Shown here: one piece after another, positions 11,953 to 25,220 of the stretch
Position numbering within the stretch: the first letter of the stretch is position 1
Layout: every line of letters starts with the position of its first letter
From: Tolypeutes matacus
Lineage: Eukaryota; Chordata; Mammalia; Cingulata; Chlamyphoridae
Direction of reading: 5' to 3'
DNA: 64,000 bases
Assembly: GCA_026826555.1 (NCBI GenBank)
Contig: JAKSZT010053881.1
Coordinates: forward strand, 5,926,807 to 5,990,806
Translations under genes and position numbers: made by a program
The notes under the pieces: model-generated
The model's database searches: none
Told to the model about the DNA's origin: nothing
What the model saw: the letters and a program-made list of their open reading frames with translations, nothing else

Positions 11953-12544
11953 CTAAGAATATAAGCACAAATCCAAATCATCTTGTCAAGCTCGATTTTC
12001 CTTATTAACACTATCTAATGCCCTTATCAGTCCTCTGATCCTCAGGAAATCTCAACACGGTCATTCAGGTCCCAGCTTAAATACCATGTCTCACACAATT
12101 GTCCTGACATTACTTTACTGTGACAATCAATTAACCCTCTTTAAACATTGTTATGATTATTCATTTTCTAGCTCTTGGGGACAAAGTTAATCAGAATTAA
12201 GGCATATAAGGAAAATAAAGCTGTATGTAAATGATACAAAAGTAAAGCAATGTAATGATTCAGAACCAAATTATGCACAAAATTTGCAAAAGGCATGGGG
12301 GAAAAAAACAGAAAAAAACTGTTCTGAATGGCATCAATGCACATAATATTAAAAAAAAAAAAAAACTAACTTTTCATTGGAAATGCTTTGTAGAGAATTA
12401 AGCACAATATTGTGCTTTAAACTATTTGATGAAAAAATATTTTTGGCCAAAGAACATGCCAAGAGACCAGAGACCAGAAGATCAAGATCATATTGATTAC
12501 TACTTTGGGAAAAATGCTCAATAGCTGGTAATATCTATACAGTA
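11953..12544. other. Intron 2, part adjoining exon 3
   Basis: No clear element in this AT-rich intron segment. Confidence 0.45.
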
Positions 12545-12740
12545 GACAAAAGTTAACACTGAACACTTACATATGATGGTCTTTATGCCCTTTGTGAATA
12601 TTCTCATTTAATCCTCACAGCCTTATAATGACAGGTACCACTTTACATATAAGATTAATTTGCCTAAGATTGTACAGCTTATGTGACTAGAACTGAAATG
12701 CACATCTGATTCCAGAGTCTGTTCCATACTGCATTTCTAA
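12545..12740 (+). mobile_element. MIR SINE
   Basis: MIR-like sequence: 'ctcatttaatcctcacagcc', a diverged 'taagattaatttgcctaaga', and 'gattccagagtctgttcc'. Confidence 0.75.
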
Positions 12741-12859
12741 AACATGAGCATTTTCATGAAAGTCTGACAAAGTTGAAAGCAGGAACCAGACCATTTTCAT
12801 CTTTGCCTATCTACAATAAGCAAGAAAAAATGGCAGAAATCAGTTACAGCAGCAATTAA

Positions 12860-13045
12860 AGAAGTTATGGTACTGAGAATCAATCAATATAATGGTTAAG
12901 AGTGTGGACTCTACTATTAGCCATTTAATCTTGGGCAAATTCATTCTTCATTTCTGTGCTTTCACTTCTCCAACAAAATTTAAAGACTGCAAAGATTAAA
13001 TAAGTTAAGACATATACACTGTACATAAAGTACTTAAATGGTAGT
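12860..13045 (-). mobile_element. MIR SINE
   Basis: This is the family seen from the other side: 'gttaagagtgtggactctac' followed by 'aatcttgggcaaatt' and 'taaataagttaagac'. Diverged. Confidence 0.6.
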
Positions 13046-14204
13046 TCAAAGTTCAATATGAGATACAGATGGCAGATATTCTGACAGCTTCTCCTCTTTT
13101 TGGAGGGTGGGGTAGGAAGTGAGGACAGGCAAAGTTTTAAAACAGTAGTTTCTATATTAGACTTTAAAAGTATCAGAGTGCTCTGCTGCAGGTATCTGAT
13201 CAGAACAAGAGAGGTAGAAGGGAACAGAAGGAAGGAATTCAATGTAGACAGTGCAAAATGTTCTAGTTTACATATAGTACATTAATTTAAATGTTTACAA
13301 ATAGAATATCGTGGTCATAGTCTAATCTCAATGTTCAATTTAACAAAGTAGGTAAACAGTAACCAAGAATGATTTACTGCTGAGGGCTTTGGAAAAATGT
13401 TTTTCTTTGAACGGTCAAATCACCAAGGAGAAACCAGTTATCTAGACTATCACTGTGTCCATGTCACAAGGGGAATGAGATTAGGGGTACAGTCTATACA
13501 AAGAGAACAGCTAAGGTAAAGAACATCAAGTAGATAGACTGGTTATAAGGCAATTTCAACAGATCAGATAGTATGTGGCTCAAATTAGGAGAAAAAGAAG
13601 GTTAAATGGAGGAAGTATCATGATGGATTTATCTGCTTTTTCCTCATAATAAGAAACATCACTACACTTGGGAATTTTAATTGTAGAAATTTAATTTTAA
13701 AAACTTACCTTGAAGTATGATAAAATTTGTCACTGAAATCTTACTACAATACTAATCATCAAGGTTCATGTCTCAAAAAGATCACCCTACAGAGTCTGAT
13801 TTCCAGTATATATTCTTCCTGCCTTTTTCATTCAAGTGTGTAAATATTTTTTACCTAAAATTAAAATTACTTTATATTGCACCTGTTTCATGTCAAGCTC
13901 TTTTCAATTAATTTAGATCATAAATAGTGGAACAAGATTTTTTTGATAAATTTAATTCTTTTAACACAATCTACCAATTAAAGTGATAGATACCATAGTA
14001 TTTTCATTTACGTATTTTTTCAAGGAGAAAAAGTGAGTGACTTTCTTAATTGGCAGAATAAAAACACAAACATATGTACAAAAGACTACCATGGCCTTTA
14101 AACTAGAGTTACTTGCTAAATTACAAGTGCTTTAAAAAATAATAATAACTCAGATGTGATCACTAACTTCTAATATTTTCATTAATACAAATTAATGCAT
14201 TAAG
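13046..14204. other. Intron 2 sequence without recognised element
   Basis: AT-rich, no exon, repeat family or motif that I can support. Confidence 0.45.
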
Positions 14205-17200
14205 AAAACAGTGGAAGAGGACTTCTGGGAAGATGGTGGACTAGAAAGACACGAACCCCTCTCTTCTCTCCCAGAAAAATAGCTGGAGGACAGGCAGAAA
14301 TGGCCTGTAAAAAAATCTTCTAGGGTTTAGGACACCAGGGAAAGGCTGGACAGTGCCCAGAAGAGAGAGGGGCAAAGAAAAAGAATCGCCACGGCAAAAC
14401 TGTGAGTTAAAAACAGCAGCTGCAACTGCAGGCATCTGCCTCCTTGCATATAGACACTTGAATCCTCAGGCCTCGGGGCTGGTAGCTACAAAGGGGACCC
14501 CAGGGATCCACCTCCCCAGGAAAGGGGAGATAGAGGGGCACAGCCTAAGGCTGACAGCTTTTGACCCACAAATATGATCTGCTGTGTCCCATGAGCCCTT
14601 CCAGGATGGGGAGTGGGAAGATGGAGGCATGCCATTGTTTGCCTAGTGAGCCAGCAAGGGACTAAAGAGATCTGACCCTTTCAATCTCCCTTTCTACTTA
14701 CTGACCGGGACCTGACTGTTGAGGATGCAGATGGGAGGGGAATTACTTCCTACCCGGGAAAAGGGAAGGGGCTGTCAGCGAAGGTTGGAGAACTGCCTCT
14801 GAGAAAGTCTGAATTACGAGTCTCTTAGCCTCCAGGCAGGATCCTCTACAGCACAGGTCCACGCTGCAGCACACACACTCCAACCAGGCACTGAACTGAG
14901 GGATCTGTCGAAGAGCGCCACCTACTGGTGGGCCAAGGAAGTGCACGTGGGGATACTAAAAGGAAATAGAGGCTTTTTCCGGCATTACAGCCTCCCTCTC
15001 CAAGGCCCTTGGAAGTGGGTCTGTAACCCATTTCCAGGTCCAGGGCCCAGATCTGAGCAACTAACATGGATAATCCTAAAGACCCAGAACAGGATGAACC
15101 AAGAATCAAAGGACAGCAGTAATACAAAGGCTCCTGCCACTAAATCTCTATGAAAGAGAGAGAAATTGAGTATCTGAATAAACTCATCATCTTAATCAGA
15201 TGTCTAAACATCAGCAAAAAATTAAAAGCCATATTAAGAAAATGAAAGAAATAGCCCAAGCAAAGGAATATGTCAAAGCCACAGAAGAGACAAAGGATTT
15301 GAGGCAACTCATCAATGAGATGCACACAAATTTCCAAAATCAAATTAATGAGTTGAAGACAATATGGATAGAGATTAAGGACTTCAAGAAGACACTGAGC
15401 AAGCACAAAAAAGAATCTGAAAACCTGAACAGAAAAGTAAAAGAGCACATAGGATTGAAAGACATGACAGGAGAGATTTAAAAAAAACATATTAGAGTCA
15501 TACAACAGCAGACTCAAAATGACAGAAGAAAGAATAAGTGATACAGAAGATAAAAGAGCTGAACGAGAAGAGAGGAGAGAGAAAAAGGAATGGGAAAAAT
15601 TGAGCAGAGGCTTAGGGAGTTGAATAACATGAAACGCAACAATATACATGTCATGGGAGTTCCAGAAGAAGAGAAGGGAAAAGGGGCAGGAAGAGTATTT
15701 GAGAAAATAGCTGAAAATTTCCCAACTTTCACGAAAGAAATTAACTTACATGTCCAAAAAGCGCAGTGTACACCAATCAGAAAAAATCCAAACAGACCTA
15801 CTCCAAGACACATACTACTCAGAATGTTAAACGTTAAAGGTAAAGAGAAAATTCTGACAGCAGCAAGGGAGAAGCAAACCATTACATACAAGGTACGCCC
15901 AGTAAGACTTAGTGCGGATTTCTCATAAGAAACCACGGAGGCGAGAAGACAGTGGTACGATACAATTAGGATACTGGAAGAGAAAAACTGCCAGCTGAGA
16001 ATTCTTTATCTAGAGTATAGGAAAAAGAATAGCAGAAAGGATAACCAAAAGAGTAAAAAGAAAACAAAAAATAATATGAAAACCAAAGAATAAAATGGTA
16101 GAAGTAAATAATGCATTTACAGTAATATTACTGAATGTGAATGGATTAAATTCTCCAATCAAAAGATACAGGCTGGGAGGCAGCTGTGGCTCAATCAGTG
16201 GGACTCCCGTTTACCATATGGAAGGCCCCGGGTTCGGTTCCTGGGGCCTCCTGGTGGGGGCGGGCCCACCCGCACGGCGTGGTTGGCTGACCCGGCGAGC
16301 ACAGGCAGCAAGGGGGGGATAAATGAATAAATAAATAAAATCTTAAAAAAAAAAAAAAAAAAAAAAGATACAGGCTGACAGATTAGATTAAAAAGACACA
16401 ACCCATCCACATGCTGCCTACAAGAGATTCATCTTAGATACAGTGATACAAACCAGCTGAAAGGGAAAGGTTGGAAAAAGATTCTCTATGTAAACAGTAA
16501 CCAAAAAAGGGCTGGAGTAGCGAAAATATTGGACAAAATAGACTTTAAGTGCAAAAAAAATGGTAAGAGATACAGAAAGCCATTATATATTAATAAAAGG
16601 GCCAATCCACCAGGAAGATAAAATAGTCATTAATGTATATGCACCTAGCCAGGGTGCCCCAAAAGGCAAACTCTGGCAAAACTAAAGGGAGAAATAGACA
16701 TTTCTAAAATAAAAGTTGGAGACTTCAACACACCATTCACATCATTAGAACTAGGCAGAAGAATAAGGAAACAGAGAACTTGAAAAATATAAGCTAGACC
16801 GAACAGACATCTACAGAATGTTGCACCAAAACCCAGAGGGTTATACATTCTTCTCAATGTTCATGGATCTTTCTCGAGGATAGACCACATGTTAGGACAC
16901 AATGCAGGTCATCTTAATATAAAAAAGCATGAAATTATACAGAGCACCTTCTCAGATCATAATGGATTGAAACTGAAAATCGTTAATACATGGGAAAGAC
17001 GTAAATTCGCAACTGTACGGAGGCTCAATAAGAAACTACTAAATAACTGGTGAGAAAAGAAGAAATATAGTAAATATATTGAGACAAATGAAAATGAGAA
17101 CACAACTTATTAAAATTTATGGGATACAACCAAGGCAGTCCTGAGAGGGAAATTTATAGCCCTAAACACCTTTATTGAAAAAGAAGAAAGTGCTAAAATC

Positions 17201-17990
17201 AAAGATCTAACTGAACTGGAAAAACTAGAAAAAGAACAGCAAACTATTTCCAAAACAAGCACAAGGAAAGAAATAATAAAGATTAGAGCAGAAATAAATG
17301 ATATTGAGAATAGACAATAGAGAAAATCACCAAAACCAAAAGCTGCACTCTGATGTTCATAGCAGCTTTATTCACAATTGCCAAAAGATGGAAACAACCC
17401 AGGTGTCTATCAACCAATGAATGGATAAACAAACTGTGGTATAGTCACATGATGGAATATTATGCAGCTGTCAGAAGAAATTAAGTCATAAAGCATATGA
17501 CAATATGGACGAACCTGGAGGACATTACGTTGAGTGAAGCAAGCCAGACAAAAAAAGGATAAATACTGCATGACCGCACTACTGTGAACTAAATATATAG
17601 TGTATATTTACACATGGAATTAATTACTTGAATATGGGTCACCAGAAAACAGAATGAGGTAGAGAATGGAAAGCTGGGGATTAACTTGTGCAGAATGGGT
17701 GAAAAGGATGTGTGTTTATCTTTGGAAATGAGTAGAAAAGGTCCAACATAATGTTAGTAACAAGGAGTAATATTACTTGTAATGAAAGTGGTTTAAAGCC
17801 AAAGTATAAGGTCATGTACCTTGCTTAAAGGAAAGCTAAGAAATGTAACATGGGACTGAATAGAATAAAATTGCATGTGAAGTATGAATATGGGTAAAAT
17901 TGCATTTTTAGACCACCTTTCTTTGAAACTGAACAAATGTATGTTAATACTTCAAGATGTTAATATCAGACAAAATAAACCCAACAACAT
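14205..17990 (+). mobile_element. LINE-1 with internal ORF2 deletion
   Basis: A typical L1 5' region (ggaagatggtggactagaaa at 14229-14248) is followed by ORF1. The ORF1 coiled coil is at about 15200-15480, and the RNA-binding and C-terminal part at 15590-15928 ends R-L-S-A-D-F-S. The ORF2 endonuclease starts near 16100. ORF2 stops matching at about 17345 and jumps to the C-terminal end (M-F-I-A-A-L-F type sequence with M-M-E-Y-Y), losing the reverse transcriptase. A 3' UTR follows. Frames are broken by stops. It lies antisense to GTF2B. A DAS-SINE sits in the endonuclease region. Ends are approximate. Confidence 0.88.
16176..16363 (+). mobile_element. DAS-type SINE in L1 ORF2
   Basis: Full head with B box 'gggttcggttcc', GC-rich body and A-rich tail. 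A 15-bp target-site duplication, aaaagatacaggctg, occurs at 16161-16175 and 16364-16378. Confidence 0.92.
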
Positions 17991-17999
17991 ATTATGCAA

Positions 18000-18300
18000 A
18001 GTCAAAGAAACCAGACACAAAGTACTACATATTATATTCCACTTATATAAAATGCAAAATATCACTCAATTTTTAAAAATGAATTTAGATTAGTGGTAAC
18101 GTAGGGCTGGAGAAGGACTGGTAAGTGGTGTGGAGTTTTCTTTTTTGGAGTAATGAAATTGTCCTAAAACTTTCTGTGGTGATGAATACACAACATTGTT
18201 ATTATACTAATAGCCACTGATTAATACACTTTGGATAGACTGTATGGTACGTGAATACATATCAATAAAACTGCCTAATAAATAAATAATAGTGCAAGAA
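18000..18300 (+). mobile_element. L1 3' end
   Basis: 'accagacacaaagtactaca', 'attccacttatataaaatgc' and 'actttggatagactgtatgg' are in the order of the mammalian L1M 3' end. It is 5'-truncated. Confidence 0.7.
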
Positions 18301-18530
18301 TAGCTAGAAATAGCAGTTATGTATAGAAGGGGAAGCACAGAGAGATTAAGAGGTGAAGAATTTTCTTGTCTGTTTTTTATTATTGAAATAATGAAAATGC
18401 TCTAATGATGACTGAAGTGATGAATGCATAACTATGTGATTAAACCAAATACCACCGATTGTACACTTTGGATGAATTGTACGTTTTATTAGTATGTATC
18501 AATAAAATTAAAACAAAACAAAACAAAACA
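18301..18530 (+). mobile_element. Second L1 3' end
   Basis: A paralogous L1 terminus with 'cgattgtacactttggatga' ends in an (AAAAC)n tail at 18507-18530. It follows the previous L1 end directly. Confidence 0.6.
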
Positions 18531-19351
18531 GTGCAAATGAAAAGGAAGGTAGGTGTGCCCAGATCTTTAATGGTCTCTAGAAATCTGAAAAGCATCAAAT
18601 TACCCAAGATGATTCACTTCATATTGTTTTTTTCTTTTGGCTCCAAAGTAACTTACCATGAATTTCTTTTATTGTCACTTTATATTGCCTTCAACAAAGC
18701 AAAATGATTTTTAAAAAATTAAAAAAAGAAAAAGAAAAAAAAAAGCTAGTTTCATATAGTATAAATAGAAAATCCAATGCTGGATAGTGATGAAATTTCC
18801 ACTTTTGTGGTAACAATCTAAATGACTCATAAACTTATCTGCAGTTTACGCTAAGTGTCATTCCTTCTTTTTATATTTAACTGCTCAAAAACATAGCATT
18901 AGGAAGAAATAAAATTTCCAAAATAACTCTTCATAAAACAACAACCAGACCAGCAGATTATGTGCATTTTTAACAATAGGGCAGATTCATTCAGAAAAAA
19001 AATCAGTACATATAAAGGATTTCAATTGAAGAAAATGTAAATGAGGTAGCATTTTGAAAATTGTTCTGAAAGAAAACTGTAAAACAGAATCTTTTCAAGG
19101 GGGTATGGTACAAGGCAGCCAAAATGTTGGGGTATAATGGATCTTTGATAAAGAAGAAGCCTGCCAATTAGCAAATTCACACAACCTCACATATCCTTTA
19201 AAGTTCTAAAAACAGAAACATGCCAACTATTATCAGTTCCTTTTTTAACCACACATTGATATTTGTAGAATTAACACCAGAACAGAGAGTCTATAAATAA
19301 AGATTTATAATAGCTACAATTTTCTTTTCAGGTATTACTCTTCCTTTCATT
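18531..19351. other. Intron 2 sequence without recognised element
   Basis: AT-rich, no exon or repeat recognised. Confidence 0.4.
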
Positions 19352-19365
19352 AATAGTATATAATT

Positions 19366-19808
19366 GAGGGGCAGATGTGGCTCAAATGGTTGGGTGTCCG
19401 TCTGCCATTTGGAGGGACCTGGGTTCAATTCCCGGAACCTCCCGGTAAAATAAAAAATATATATAGAAGGCACATGGGCTGCCAGGCTCTGTGTGCCAGT
19501 GAGCCGCCAGGCCCCGGGAGCCATGCAGCAAGATGATGACGTAACAGGAGAGAGACGCAGGGGAGAGACAAGACAAGATGCTCCAAAAGCTCCGAAAACC
19601 AGGAACCGAGGTGGCGCAGGTGGCAGAACACCTCTCTCCTACATCGGAGGTCTCCAGGATCAAATCCTGGTGAAGACTGGAGGAGGAGGATGAGAAGAGA
19701 TGGCAGGAAACAGACACAGAGAATTGCCCAGCAAATGGATACAAAACAGCAAATGGGGAAGGAGGGGTTTAAAAGGGATAAAGTAAATAAACTTTAAAAA
19801 AAAAAAAA
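19366..19808 (+). mobile_element. Dimeric tRNA-type SINE with two different heads
   Basis: Close copy of 9677-10114, with the second head near 19605-19675. Near-identical direct repeats aatagtatataatt (19352-19365) and the copy starting near 19809 (tagtgtataattt) flank it. Confidence 0.88.
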
Positions 19809-19869
19809 AATAGTGTATAATTTAAAAAATTAAGTTCCCCATACAAAAAAACTAAACAAATCTGTTGGG

Positions 19870-20296
19870 GACTGAATCATGTCTCCCACAAAATGCATGT
19901 TTAGGTCTCAACCCCTGGTCCGGTATGTGTGAACCCATTTGTAAAAAGGACCTTTGAAGATCTTATTGGTTAAGTTGTACCCAACTGAATGAAGATAGCC
20001 TTAATCCAATATCACTGAAGTCCTATGGTAAAGGAAACTGAATATAAAGGGAAGAAGCCACAAAGAACAGCCAGAAGTTAGAAGTCAATGGAACCAGGAA
20101 GAGATAGAAGACACCGTAAGGCATACTGCCATGTGATGGAAAAGCCAAGGAAACCCAAAGACTGCCAGTCAGTTATGATACCAACCCTGGGAAGAAGCAA
20201 GCCTTCTAGCCTCTGAAACTGTGAGCTAATAAATCCCTGTTGTTAAGCTAATTCACTGTATGGTACTTGGTTTAGCAGCTAATAAACTAAAACAAT
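19870..20296 (+). mobile_element. MaLR-type solo LTR
   Basis: It starts tgttggggactgaatcatgt and ends with 'aactaaaaca'. Inside are 'taatccaatatcactgaagt' and 'ctctgaaactgtgagctaat'. This follows the layout of MLT/MST-type LTRs (TG...CA). The subfamily is not assigned. Confidence 0.65.
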
Positions 20297-20340
20297 ACCC
20301 AACATATATATTTATCTATTTCACACAAGTACGGTTCTAT

Positions 20341-20372
20341 ATAATAATATAGAATAATAATAATAATAAATA
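20341..20372 (+). repeat. (ATA)n-rich short tandem repeat
   Basis: Runs of ata/aat units. Confidence 0.7.
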
Positions 20373-20640
20373 ATAAAGCTTTATTTTTAGGCTGAAAAAC
20401 TGAAATTCTCATGTTTTCTTTCAATACTATTCAGGATAAAATATATGTACGCTCTGTTTTGGGGACCACTATTAAAGAAAGCGGTGTTTAATAAGTAGTA
20501 ACTAAGATATTTTCCTATATTATAAAGACACCATCAAATCAATAGGCAAATTCACATAATCGGATTGTTTGATCTCATTTTCCAACAAGAAATTGAAAAT
20601 AATTGTCAAAATCACACCCACCAATTTAAAATGGCTTGAT

Positions 20641-20772
20641 TGGGGGTGGATGTGGCTCAAATGGTTGGGCGTCCGTCTCCCATATGGAGGAACCTGGGTT
20701 CAATCCTCGGGACCTCCAGATAAAAAAATATATATAAATTAATAAATAAAAAGTTAAAACAAATAAATAAAT
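20641..20772 (+). mobile_element. DAS-type SINE, monomer
   Basis: Head 'gtggctcaaatggttgggcg' and 'gggttcaatcc' with an A/T-rich tail. The target-site duplication aaaatggcttgat (20628-20640) recurs at 20773-20785 with one change. Confidence 0.88.
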
Positions 20773-20775
20773 AAA

Positions 20776-21275
20776 ATGGCTCGATCACTTTGGCACCTAT
20801 TCATGATTTGGCCATTGCACCGTAAGTATTTGCCTATAAAAGTCACACATAAGAGAATGTTCATAGTAGCATCATTCACATTAGCCAAAAGTTGTAAACA
20901 GCTCAAATGTCCATCAACAGGAAAATGTATACAATGGACTACTACTCAGCAAATAAACACTGTTACATAGAGCAACATAAATGTACTTCAAAACACTATT
21001 TTGAACCAAAAAAAAGTCACAAAAAAGTACACTTATATGAAAGCCAAATAATCTATAAGGATAGAAATCAGTACAGTGGTTGCTGTTGGGTGGTAGTTGA
21101 ATGACCTGCAAAGTAGCATAAGGAAAATTCTAGGGTGATAGAAATAGTCTTTATCTTGATTGGGGTGTTGGTTACACAGATGTATATACTGTCAAAAATC
21201 AAACTATATTTGGGATCTCTGCATTTTTGGCATATATTATACCCTCAATGAATTAAAAATAAAAATTCACTCCTA
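20776..21275 (+). mobile_element. L1M-type 3' end
   Basis: 'gaatgttcatagtagcatca', 'caaatgtccatcaacagg' and 'cttgattggggtgttggtta' follow the order of the ancient L1M 3' end. Confidence 0.75.
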
Positions 21276-21458
21276 CCAAAATATTCATTTTTAATTAAAC
21301 TGCACCAAACCTATACATTATTTGGAAGGGACTGAACAATTTTTAGCCATCTTCCTGGTCAAGGCAATATTTTCTTTCCTGAAGATCTTTTAGATTTTCA
21401 ACAACAACAACAAAGTCACAGATGAATTCAAATAGTCTTCTATTAAAATATCACTCTA

Positions 21459-21714
21459 GGGAAGCTGATGTGGCTCAAGTGGTTGGGCTACTGTTTATCA
21501 TATGGGAGGCCACGGGTTCGATTCCTGGGGCCTCCTGGTGAAGGAAAGCTGGCCCGCGCACACAGCGCAGTGGCTGATGGCCCGCGCAACGTGGTGAGCT
21601 GATGCAACGAAGGGAGAGGAGCAGGCACAGAAAGATGCACAGCAGATGGACACAGCAAGCACAAGCAGCAAAGGGGGGGATAAATAAACAAAATAAATCT
21701 TAAAAAAAAAAAAA
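21459..21714 (+). mobile_element. DAS-type SINE, long form
   Basis: Head with 'gggttcgattcctgggg', a 250-bp body and an A tail. The target-site duplication aaatatcactcta (21446-21458) recurs as aaagtatcactcta (21715-21728). Confidence 0.9.
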
Positions 21715-21728
21715 AAAGTATCACTCTA

Positions 21729-23174
21729 ATCCAGCATATTGTATATTAGGAGTAATTATTGAGTTTATTAAATGTCTGTCATTTTGGCAGACAATAGTGT
21801 TTCTTACATAGCACCTTCTTACATTTAAAAACTATAGTTGTGTGTTTTTATTCTTCTAATACTTATGTGTCAGTTAGTATAAATTTTGAGGTAACAATTC
21901 CAAAAGCAGAGTGGCTTAAAACTAAAGTTAATTTCTTATTCATTAATGTCTACAGAGGGATGGCTGGGGGCTTTCCATCTCATTCTTATTCCAAGTGATG
22001 GAATCCCTACTACCTGGGACACTGCCCATTTTCATGACAGGCAGAAGGGAATGTGGTGAATTTTATGTACAGCCTTAACTGTTGTAGACTGGAAGCAACA
22101 CTAACATTTCCACTCATGTGCAAATGGCCAAAACTGGTCAAGGATACTTCCTTCAAAGGAAGGTAAGGAAGTATGTTCCTACCATGTTCCCCAAAGGAAA
22201 AAAACTGCATATATCAATGAATAGTCATCAGTGCTGTTCCACATGATAATTAGCAACCAGAATTCAGCACTGTATGTTTCAGATTTATACCTATATTCAT
22301 AAAAAGATTGCTCTATTACTTCCTTTTTGTATCATATGACAAGCTGATGAATCAGTATTATTGTTGTATTTTGGCATTTGTCATGTGGCTTTTGAAGCAG
22401 CACTATGATGGATATCGTCTTTACCATGTTCCCATTCACTCTTCCTGTATACTGTGGATATGTCTCAGGTTTGTCCTGCTTTACCGACTCAATTTTCTAG
22501 AATGTTAAGTCTGCTAATTGCTGCCTAAAACTGTTCTGTTTGTCTTCTTGTACTGTCTTTTTCCTCTCTGACCACAATTAACAGAAATATTATGGAGGGT
22601 TTTTTTTCACTTACCACATAAGTCAGGTATTTTCTCTAACTTTTTTTCTAGTAAAGTATATTGAGGCAGAATTCGCTGCTAAATCCTTAGGATCACTGTT
22701 CTTTTTTTCATAGTACAGTTTGTATTCATAAGCTTCATGCTGATTTTTATGTTTATTCATCCTATAATAAAGAATTATCAATCCAGTGGAGGTAGTGATG
22801 TTGGATAACCTTCCAATCCATCGCCACCAGTACTCTCAGTCTCTATGGGCCCCTGCAGATAGATTGCTCAAACAAGACAAATTCCCAGATGGATTCTAGA
22901 CACGTAACACTAAAGACACAAGTAGGGCTGCTACAACCAAACCAACAATAATAGTGACAAATGAGAAAGAAGTTTGTCACATTAACATGCTTAATAGTCC
23001 TGGAATAATGTGATCCAGACTCATTCCATCTTTCTGATATGCCACCTTCAATATGGCTTGCATTTTATAGCAGAAAATGGCTGTTGTAGTTCCATCCCTC
23101 ACGTCCACAATCCAGCAAGTGGAAAAAAAGCTTTGGGAAGGATCTAGAGTTGCACCCATCTCTTTTACTTAAAA
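21729..23174. other. Intron 2 sequence, mostly unassigned
   Basis: No exon seen. The part after about 22760 may belong to the L1 3' UTR that follows, but I could not match it to another copy here. Confidence 0.35.
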
Positions 23175-23730
23175 CCCACTGGCTAAGAGGGTCCCATCCA
23201 TCGGCTATATGGGATCGAAGACTCCTCTCAATTAGAGGTGGAGTGGACATCACCATCCCAGAATCCTCAGGACTGGGGAATGAACTACCAACTAGAGTGG
23301 ACTTACTGGTATTCTACTATAGACATACTGTGATTCTAGCATCGGAAGAAATTAAAACATTGATGTGGAGGCAGTGACCACTGGAGGCTCTGGGGGCAGG
23401 GAGAGGGAAAAACAGTTGTAATACAGTGGCTTTTTCCGGACTTGGGAATCATCCTGAATGACATTGTAATGACAGATATAGGCCATTTTATATAGTCACA
23501 TAACAAGCAGAACTGTATGGGAGAGAGTGTAGACCACAATGTGAACTATGGTCCATGCTCAGTGGCAAAGCCCCAGGATGTGTTTATCAATTGCAATGAA
23601 TGTGTCACAATAATAAAGGATGTTTATGTGGGAGGGTGTGGGAGGTGTGGGGAGTGGGGCATATGGGAATCCCTATATTTTCTGTGTAATATTTACGTAA
23701 TCTTAGTATCTTATTTAAAAAAAAACACCA
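23175..23730 (+). mobile_element. L1 3' UTR, distal part
   Basis: 'ttagaggtggagtggacatc', 'tagtcacataacaagcagaa' and 'ggcatatgggaatccctata' match the + copy at 42320-42800 and, in reverse, 46650-47130. It ends in an A run. Confidence 0.75.
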
Positions 23731-24121
23731 TTGGCTAGAACTTAGTCCTATGGTCACACCTAGGTACAAGGAAAGCTGGGAAATACAGTCTAGCTGTGCA
23801 GCCACATGCCCAGCTAAAACTAGGGGATTCTATTACTAAAGGAAGAATGGGGGAATGGATATTGGGGAACATCTAGCAGTCTCTGCTACATGAAATAATG
23901 GGGTGGGGGAAGGAGAAGAGAAAATGTCCAGGAAATCAAGGTAAAACCCATTAATGCCTTATACGCTAAAGAAAACAGTGTACAACAACAAATTAAACAG
24001 ATGTTTAACCACCTTACCATGCAAGCTATAAATTGTAAATCCAGCCAAAGATATTTCCTAGTATAGTATTAAAATAAAAATGGTTTAAGGTAGCAATCTA
24101 AATTGTGCAGCACACCACAAG

Positions 24122-24290
24122 TACTGTTTCAGTTTCCTAGGCTGCTCAAGCAAATACCACAAAATGGGTCAGATTAAACAACGGGAATTTATTCACCCCT
24201 GTTTCGGAGGCTCGGAAAATGCCTAAGTCAAAGCATCATCAAGGCGATGCTTTCTCTTCAAAGACTTAGACTAACCACTGTTTTCTACAT
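24122..24290 (-). mobile_element. MaLR-type LTR fragment
   Basis: 'tgtttcagtttcctaggctg' and 'aacgggaatttattcacccc' match the reverse of MLT/MST-type LTR ends. Truncated. Confidence 0.55.
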
Positions 24291-24439
24291 AGTTTAAAAA
24301 AAAAAAAGAGCACTTGTATGTCTAAAATATGTATCACTGAAATCTCACACTAGAGTTGTATTATATATTTTATACAATCTACTAACTTTTTTCTGAACAA
24401 CTCTAAATTGTAGGGTACCTGCTTCTTACGGGGGGAAAG

Positions 24440-24545
24440 GATGACTTATTTTACAGATGAAGAAAGTGAAGCTTGGAGAAATTATGTAACTTGACTTAAT
24501 TATGTACAAAGGTACACAGCTTAGTAACTCTGGGGCCACTAATTA
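24440..24545 (+). mobile_element. MIR SINE fragment
   Basis: 'ttattttacagatgaagaaa' and 'acacagcttagtaactctgg' match the MIR core. Confidence 0.65.
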
Positions 24546-24978
24546 TACTAGGAGCTAGGGAGACACATGACTATAAGATATCTGCCCCACAGGAGTTTAC
24601 AGTCTAGCTCTGGAGATAAAGGAAAATAGAAAAAGAAAGATGAAAATTCTAAAAGGACAGAAGATCTCAAAGAATGTGGTAAATTATAAAATTAACAGTA
24701 CAGATTTTTGTTTCTCAATTTGTTACCAATGTATTACCTTCACTAGGATTTCTGGGAGTGGGGCCCAGAATCTTTTTAAGCATGTTTCCCAACTGATTTA
24801 TTTATTTATTTTTATTTTTTCTCCAACTGATCCTTAATGCACACTTCATTCATTCATGTTTCAGCTTCACTGGTATAAATAGTATCAGAATGAGTTTAGA
24901 AGGGAAAGGTCATAGGTGAGTCATTTCTCTTTCTCATCTACCTAAACCATCTTCTGATATTTTCCTTATATTGCTTTT

Positions 24979-25205
24979 TAAAAAAAATTTTTAAAGGTAC
25001 TGGGGGGCCGGGTATTGAACCTGGGACCTAGTATGTGGGAAGTCAGTGCTCAACCACTGAGCCACACTGGCTCCCCTGAGTTGGTTTTTTAGCTTGTTTT
25101 GCTTGTTGGTTTTTTTGTTTTGTTTTGTTTGAAGCACAGGGAACCGAAACTGGGACCTGCCATGTTGGAAGCAGGCGCTCAAACTGCTTGAACCACATCC
25201 GCAAC
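24979..25205 (-). mobile_element. Two DAS-type SINE units (dimer or nested)
   Basis: Antisense heads lie at about 25010-25075 and 25135-25205. A near-identical 15-bp repeat, ccttatattgctttt, flanks the pair at 24964-24978 and 25206-25220. Confidence 0.85.
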
Positions 25206-25220
25206 CCTTATATTCCTTTT

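Noticed and set aside
15140..15936. Open frames of 169 and 140 codons on the minus strand
   Set aside because: They are antisense shadows of L1 ORF1 on the plus strand.
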